DNA from: a bacterium
Lineage (GTDB): Bacteria > Pseudomonadota > Alphaproteobacteria > Rhizobiales > Xanthobacteraceae
NCBI GenBank assembly: GCA_029946075.1
Contig: JAQSDT010000017.1
Location: 1 to 9,234, forward strand
Direction of reading: 5' to 3'
DNA: 9,234 nt
The number at the start of each line of letters is the position of its first letter. The first letter of the stretch is position 1. Below the pieces are notes generated by a model. It made no database searches. It had not been told where the DNA came from and was given only the letters and a program-made list of their open reading frames with translations. A program made the translations under genes and the position numbers. Below, piece by piece: positions 6,148 to 9,234 of this stretch.

Positions 6148-7350
6148 ATGACCTCACGTCACATCATGACCGCTTTTCCCCCCGCGGCCGACGGACTCGT
6201 CACCCTGGCGAACTGGCGGAAACATCCGTTCAGCGAATGGGGCTTTCGCAATGTGCGGGAATTGCTGCCGACGGCCAGCATCGCCCGCTCGCGGGAGCCG
6301 GCGCCGCTGACCAGCGCGCTGACCTGGCTGGAGGATATTTCGTTCGCCAACCCGCGCGGCGAGACCGTCGACCTCGGCGAAGCCCTGCGCACCAGCCATA
6401 CCGACGGGATCGTCGTGCTGCACCGCGGGAAAATCGTCTCCGAATGGTACACACACGGCCTGACGCCGGATGCACCGCACCTGATCTTTTCGGTCAGCAA
6501 GTCGGTGGCGGGAACGCTGGGCGGCATTCTGGCCGACCGTGGTATCCTCGATCCGGACTCGCCCGTTACCCGCTACATCCCGGAGATGAAGGGATCGGTC
6601 TATGGCGACGGCTGCACCGTGCGCCATCTGCTCGACATGAGCGTCGGCATCCAATTCGACGAGGATTACATGGATCCTCACGGCGACGTGATGAACTATC
6701 GCCGCGCCACCGGCTGGGAGCAGCCGGACCCGAGCGTGCCGCCGACGCACCTGCGGCAATATCTCAGGACGTTGCGGCCGGACGGCACGCCGCACGGCCA
6801 TACCTTCCACTACGTCTCGACCAATACCGACGTGCTGGGCTGGGTCTATGAGCGCGCCTGCGGCATGTCCTATGCGAAAATCCTCTCGCAGCATCTGTGG
6901 GCGCCGATGGGCGCCGAGCACGACGCCTACATCACCGTGGACTCACAAGGCGCCGCGCGCGTCGCCGGCGGCATCTGCGCGACGGTACGCGATCTCGCCC
7001 GCTTCGGCGAGATGATGCGCAATCACGGCGTCAGCAACGGCAAGCAGGTCGTGCCCGTCTGGTGGATCGACGACATCAGGCGCAACGGCAATGCCGACGC
7101 ATGGCTGCGCGGCGACCTGACAAAGGTGTTTGCCAACGGAAACTACCGCAGCAAATGGTACACGATCGAGCACGGAGAGCCGCCATTCGCCGCGATCGGC
7201 ATCCACGGCCAGTGGATCTACATCGATCCCGCCGGCGACACCGTCGTCGCCCGCGTCTCCTCGCAGCCGCTGCCGATGGACCTCGATCTCGACATGATGT
7301 GGCTGCGTGGCTATCGCGCAATCGCGGCGCGGCTGAACGGCAAGGACTGA
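6148..7350 (+). CDS. Serine hydrolase, beta-lactamase fold, NylB-like (6-aminohexanoate-dimer hydrolase family)
   Basis: This is a 400-residue class C beta-lactamase-fold hydrolase. The catalytic Ser115-x-x-Lys118 lies in IFSVSKSVAG, Tyr222 in HYVSTNTDVLGW is the second catalytic element, and GIHGQW occupies the place of the third (KTG-like) motif. Positions and spacing follow Arthrobacter NylB (Ser112, Lys115, Tyr215), and segments such as ARVAGGICATVRDLARFGE are typical of that branch. NylB hydrolyses amides of 6-aminohexanoate; most relatives are esterases or amidases of unknown substrate. No signal peptide is evident, so the enzyme is probably cytosolic. The frame opens at 6022, but that start precedes the predicted promoter start near 6073. 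I choose the ATG at 6148, which has a weak CCGGAAA upstream; 6115 and 6166 are alternatives. The gene is divergent from the copper amine oxidase operon, suggesting a joint role in amide or amine use (inference). Confidence 0.9.
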   Translation: MTSRHIMTAFPPAADGLVTLANWRKHPFSEWGFRNVRELLPTASIARSREPAPLTSALTWLEDISFANPRGETVDLGEALRTSHTDGIVVLHRGKIVSEWYTHGLTPDAPHLIFSVSKSVAGTLGGILADRGILDPDSPVTRYIPEMKGSVYGDGCTVRHLLDMSVGIQFDEDYMDPHGDVMNYRRATGWEQPDPSVPPTHLRQYLRTLRPDGTPHGHTFHYVSTNTDVLGWVYERACGMSYAKILSQHLWAPMGAEHDAYITVDSQGAARVAGGICATVRDLARFGEMMRNHGVSNGKQVVPVWWIDDIRRNGNADAWLRGDLTKVFANGNYRSKWYTIEHGEPPFAAIGIHGQWIYIDPAGDTVVARVSSQPLPMDLDLDMMWLRGYRAIAARLNGKD

Positions 7351-7362
7351 GCGCACATCGGA

Positions 7363-7386
7363 TTGCCGGCAAGCCGCTTGCCGCAA
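7363..7386 (+). terminator. Hairpin after the hydrolase gene, possible terminator
   Basis: CGGCAAG (7367-7373) and CTTGCCG (7377-7383) form a 7-bp stem with a CCG loop. Three more pairs, TTG with CAA, can form outside a one-base bulge. It starts 12 bp after the hydrolase stop. No T-run follows, so it is not a classical intrinsic terminator; it may block 3' decay or assist termination. The rest of the spacer to 7572 is AT-richer than coding DNA. I see no convincing promoter in it: TTGAGA at 7505 has no well-spaced -10 box. Confidence 0.35.
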
Positions 7387-7572
7387 CGCGCGGTCGTGCA
7401 CCAAAAATTACGTGCGCCCAGCGCGAGTGGCATGCCCGCAACACCCGCTGGTAAAGTAGCTGCTCGGCACGCAAAATTCCCATTCGCGAATGAGCGTGCG
7501 CGCGTTGAGAAAGACAAAACCGCAGCCCTTGCGCTAAGAAAAAGCCAGGATAAGGCGGCGGTTGAGGCGATG

Positions 7573-9234
7573 ATGAGTAGGTACGGCAGGCTGGGCATGT
7601 GGCGCGGGGCGCTGCTGGGCTCGGTGTCTCTGATAGCGATGATAAGCGCCTCGGATGCAGAAGCAGCCTGCCAGGGCCTGAACACATCGAGCGTGCTCTG
7701 CGACGCGGCCAATCCGGGCGGCGCAGGCGCTATCGTGTCATCGTACAACACCGACACGGCCGTGAACGTCAACGCCGGCGCCGGCATCACCGGCAGCATC
7801 ACCCTTTTCGGCGGAGCCTCGTCCCTCACCTTCAACAACCACGACCCGGCTGGTATCAACAACGGCACGTACGAAGCTATCCAGCTTTATAACAACACGG
7901 TCGGCGGCACCGTTACCTATACGGGAACCGGCGATGTCGGCCCGAACGGATTGAGAATAACGGCCAGCGGCGCCGTCTCGGTCACGCAAAACACCGGCAC
8001 CATCAACAGCGTTCAGGTCAGCACCGACGCTCCCGGCAATATCGATATCAATACGGTCGGCAGCCAGGCCCAGTTCATCTTTGCCCGCAAATTCTCGCCC
8101 GTCGGACAATCCGACATCACCATCACGACCGGCGACGTCTCGTCGGGTGATCCCAACCTGGAGAGCATCTACGTCCAGCTAGGTGTCAGCAATCCCGGCG
8201 GGCGCAATCTCAGCATCACGACCAACGGCAACATTACCGGTTCCATCAGCGCGTCCAGCCGGGGGACCGGCACCGTCGATCTCACGACGAATGCCGGTGT
8301 CACCGGCAACATCTTCCTGCAGGCCACCAACACGGCCGGCACCGGCGCCTTCATGGTCAATCTCAATCAGAACGTTACCGGAAGCGTGACGCTGCAGAAC
8401 TCCGGCACGGGCACCGTCGCCATCCGCACCAAAAGCATCGCGGGCACATTCAGTTCCGGAGGAGGCAGTGGTACAAACAACAGCATCGTCGTGGACGGCA
8501 CCATAACCCGTCCCGCGACGGCCGATACGTCCTATGGCGGCACACTTGCCAGCGTCGGTACCGGCATCAACGGCTACGCGACTTTCAACGGCGCCATTTC
8601 CGGCACGTTCGATGCCTCGGCTTCCCCGATCTCAACGTCAGGCACCGCCTATGGCCTGCGGGCCAGCTTGGGAAATATCAACAGCGTCAGCTCTGGCGTC
8701 CTTACCGCCAACGGACCGATCACAGTCACCGGAATGTCGCGGCCGGGCGATGCCGCGAATGTGACGGGAGTGAGGATATCGACTTCCGCCAACACCACAG
8801 GCGTATTCGATGTCAATCTGCATGGCGCGGTGTCGGCGACCTCGATCAGCAATACCGCTTCGACCGTATACGGCATTTTTGTCGATCCGCTCGGCCCCAG
8901 CGCGCTCCGGCTGACCGCCGATGGCGCCGTCTCCGCGTCGGCCAATGCCGCCGGCAGCACCTCCACCGGCATCTACATCAACGCATACGAATTTCTGCCC
9001 TACACGAGCCCCAACACCTACGTCATCCGGGCCAATGCTGATGTGACGGCGACGTCCGACGGCGCAGCCACAGGCATCTCCGTGAACCGGGGCATCGGCA
9101 ACTCTCTTACACCGGGTGCCGGCGGTATCGACTTCATCAGCAAGGGAACGGTGACGGCGACCTCCACCAGCGCCGGAGCGATCGGCGTGCGCAGCGTTTT
9201 TGACCACGACACCACCAATGCGGCAACGCTCTCG
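7573..9234 (+). CDS. Autotransporter-like exported beta-helix repeat protein, N-terminal part (3' truncated by window edge)
   Basis: The frame is open from the start to the last base, giving 554 codons without a stop, so the gene continues to the right. Residues 1-31 are a signal peptide: Arg-rich start, core ALLGSVSLIAMIS, cleavage near DAEA/A. The mature part begins with two cysteines (ACQGLNTSSVLC) and then is almost entirely Gly, Thr, Ser, Asn, Ala and Val with very few charged residues. It is arranged as repeats such as xGxVTGSIxL, the pattern of right-handed beta-helix passengers of type V autotransporters. These are normally ended by a 12-strand outer-membrane barrel, which would lie beyond the window. 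GAGG at 7564-7567 lies 5 nt before the ATG at 7573, favouring it over the adjacent ATG at 7570. The frame is also open back to 7351, so a longer form from ATG 7432 cannot be excluded. The likely role is at the cell surface, in adhesion or display; no enzymatic motif is seen. Confidence 0.85.
   Translation, partial: MSRYGRLGMWRGALLGSVSLIAMISASDAEAACQGLNTSSVLCDAANPGGAGAIVSSYNTDTAVNVNAGAGITGSITLFGGASSLTFNNHDPAGINNGTYEAIQLYNNTVGGTVTYTGTGDVGPNGLRITASGAVSVTQNTGTINSVQVSTDAPGNIDINTVGSQAQFIFARKFSPVGQSDITITTGDVSSGDPNLESIYVQLGVSNPGGRNLSITTNGNITGSISASSRGTGTVDLTTNAGVTGNIFLQATNTAGTGAFMVNLNQNVTGSVTLQNSGTGTVAIRTKSIAGTFSSGGGSGTNNSIVVDGTITRPATADTSYGGTLASVGTGINGYATFNGAISGTFDASASPISTSGTAYGLRASLGNINSVSSGVLTANGPITVTGMSRPGDAANVTGVRISTSANTTGVFDVNLHGAVSATSISNTASTVYGIFVDPLGPSALRLTADGAVSASANAAGSTSTGIYINAYEFLPYTSPNTYVIRANADVTATSDGAATGISVNRGIGNSLTPGAGGIDFISKGTVTATSTSAGAIGVRSVFDHDTTNAATLS
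8218..8445 (+). repeat. Protein-level repeat, 21-25 residues, in the exported protein
   Basis: Four successive units carry the same turn motif: TGSIS, TGNIF, TGSVT and AGTFS, with the key Gly codons at 8239, 8305, 8380 and 8443. The spacings are 22, 25 and 21 residues, about the length of one beta-helix rung. The DNA itself is diverged, so these are old repeats and not recent tandem copies. A similar motif occurs earlier (TGSIT, Gly at 7792). Confidence 0.6.
8641..9195 (+). repeat. Protein-level repeat, 32-38 residues, in the exported protein
   Basis: Six units share a Gly-aliphatic strand motif: YGLRAS, TGVRIS, YGIFVD, TGIYIN, TGISVN and IGVRSV, with Gly codons at 8653, 8767, 8872, 8968, 9073 and 9184. 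The spacings are 38, 35, 32, 35 and 37 residues. Several units also carry a preceding strand of the form GxVxAT/SAS (GAVSATS, GAVSASA, ADVTATS, GTVTATS). This register differs from the 21-25 residue repeat just upstream and probably continues beyond the window. Confidence 0.6.

Noticed and set aside
6154..6921. A 255-codon minus-strand frame opposite the serine hydrolase, and a plus-strand frame of equal length at 6084-6851
   Set aside because: Both overlap the hydrolase, whose Ser-x-x-Lys and Tyr motifs establish the real frame.
7792..9190. DNA repeats in the exported protein gene as a CRISPR array or recent tandem repeat
   Set aside because: Similarity is at protein level with uneven spacing and diverged DNA; there are no identical repeats with unique spacers.
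8638..9207. Long minus-strand open frames opposite the repeat protein (also 7311-7868 and 7738-8109)
   Set aside because: They are Gly/Val/Asp-rich mirror images of the repetitive Thr/Ala/Gly codons. The plus frame has a signal peptide and is open throughout.

Overview
The window looks like chromosomal DNA of a GC-rich alphaproteobacterium. The secreted copper amine oxidase, the NylB-like serine hydrolase and the autotransporter-type protein resemble the gene stock of Bradyrhizobium and its Nitrobacteraceae relatives. That placement comes from recognising protein style and codon use, not from a search. Most of the window is very GC-rich. The first 2.8 kb is visibly less so; for example, one 60-base line of the nitrilase gene is about 53% GC against about 68% for a line in the hydrolase gene.

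Layout: (1) 2-1021 (+), the C-terminal 339 codons of an unrecognised gene that enters from the left. (2) 1022-1153, a spacer with a good sigma70-type promoter. (3) 1154-2839 (+), a 561-residue protein with a central nitrilase (carbon-nitrogen hydrolase) domain, an intact Glu-Lys-Cys triad and long extensions at both ends. (4) A tightly packed minus-strand operon read from 5979 down to 2836: a periplasmic copper amine oxidase, a 102-residue secreted protein whose start overlaps the oxidase stop (ATGA), and a metallo-beta-lactamase-fold protein with an N-terminal zinc-ribbon/rubredoxin-like knuckle. (5) A divergent promoter region, 5980-6147. (6) 6148-7350 (+), a NylB/class-C-like serine hydrolase. 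(7) A 219-bp spacer with a hairpin just after the hydrolase stop. (8) 7573 to the right edge (+), an unfinished exported protein made of Gly/Thr/Ser/Asn-rich beta-helix repeats, probably the passenger of an autotransporter.

The oxidase operon and the hydrolase form a divergent pair. An economical reading is that they handle amides and primary amines: the hydrolase releases an amine and the periplasmic oxidase deaminates it. This is inference; no transporter or regulator is visible. The most intriguing part is the left end. The lower-GC nitrilase gene and its unknown partner end exactly in a CTAG that also holds the stop of the convergent operon. Large nitrilase proteins are known partners of UG-type defence reverse transcriptases (DRT type 1 fuses the two), so this could be the right half of a defence-type cassette whose key gene lies outside the window. 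No reverse transcriptase motif is visible here.
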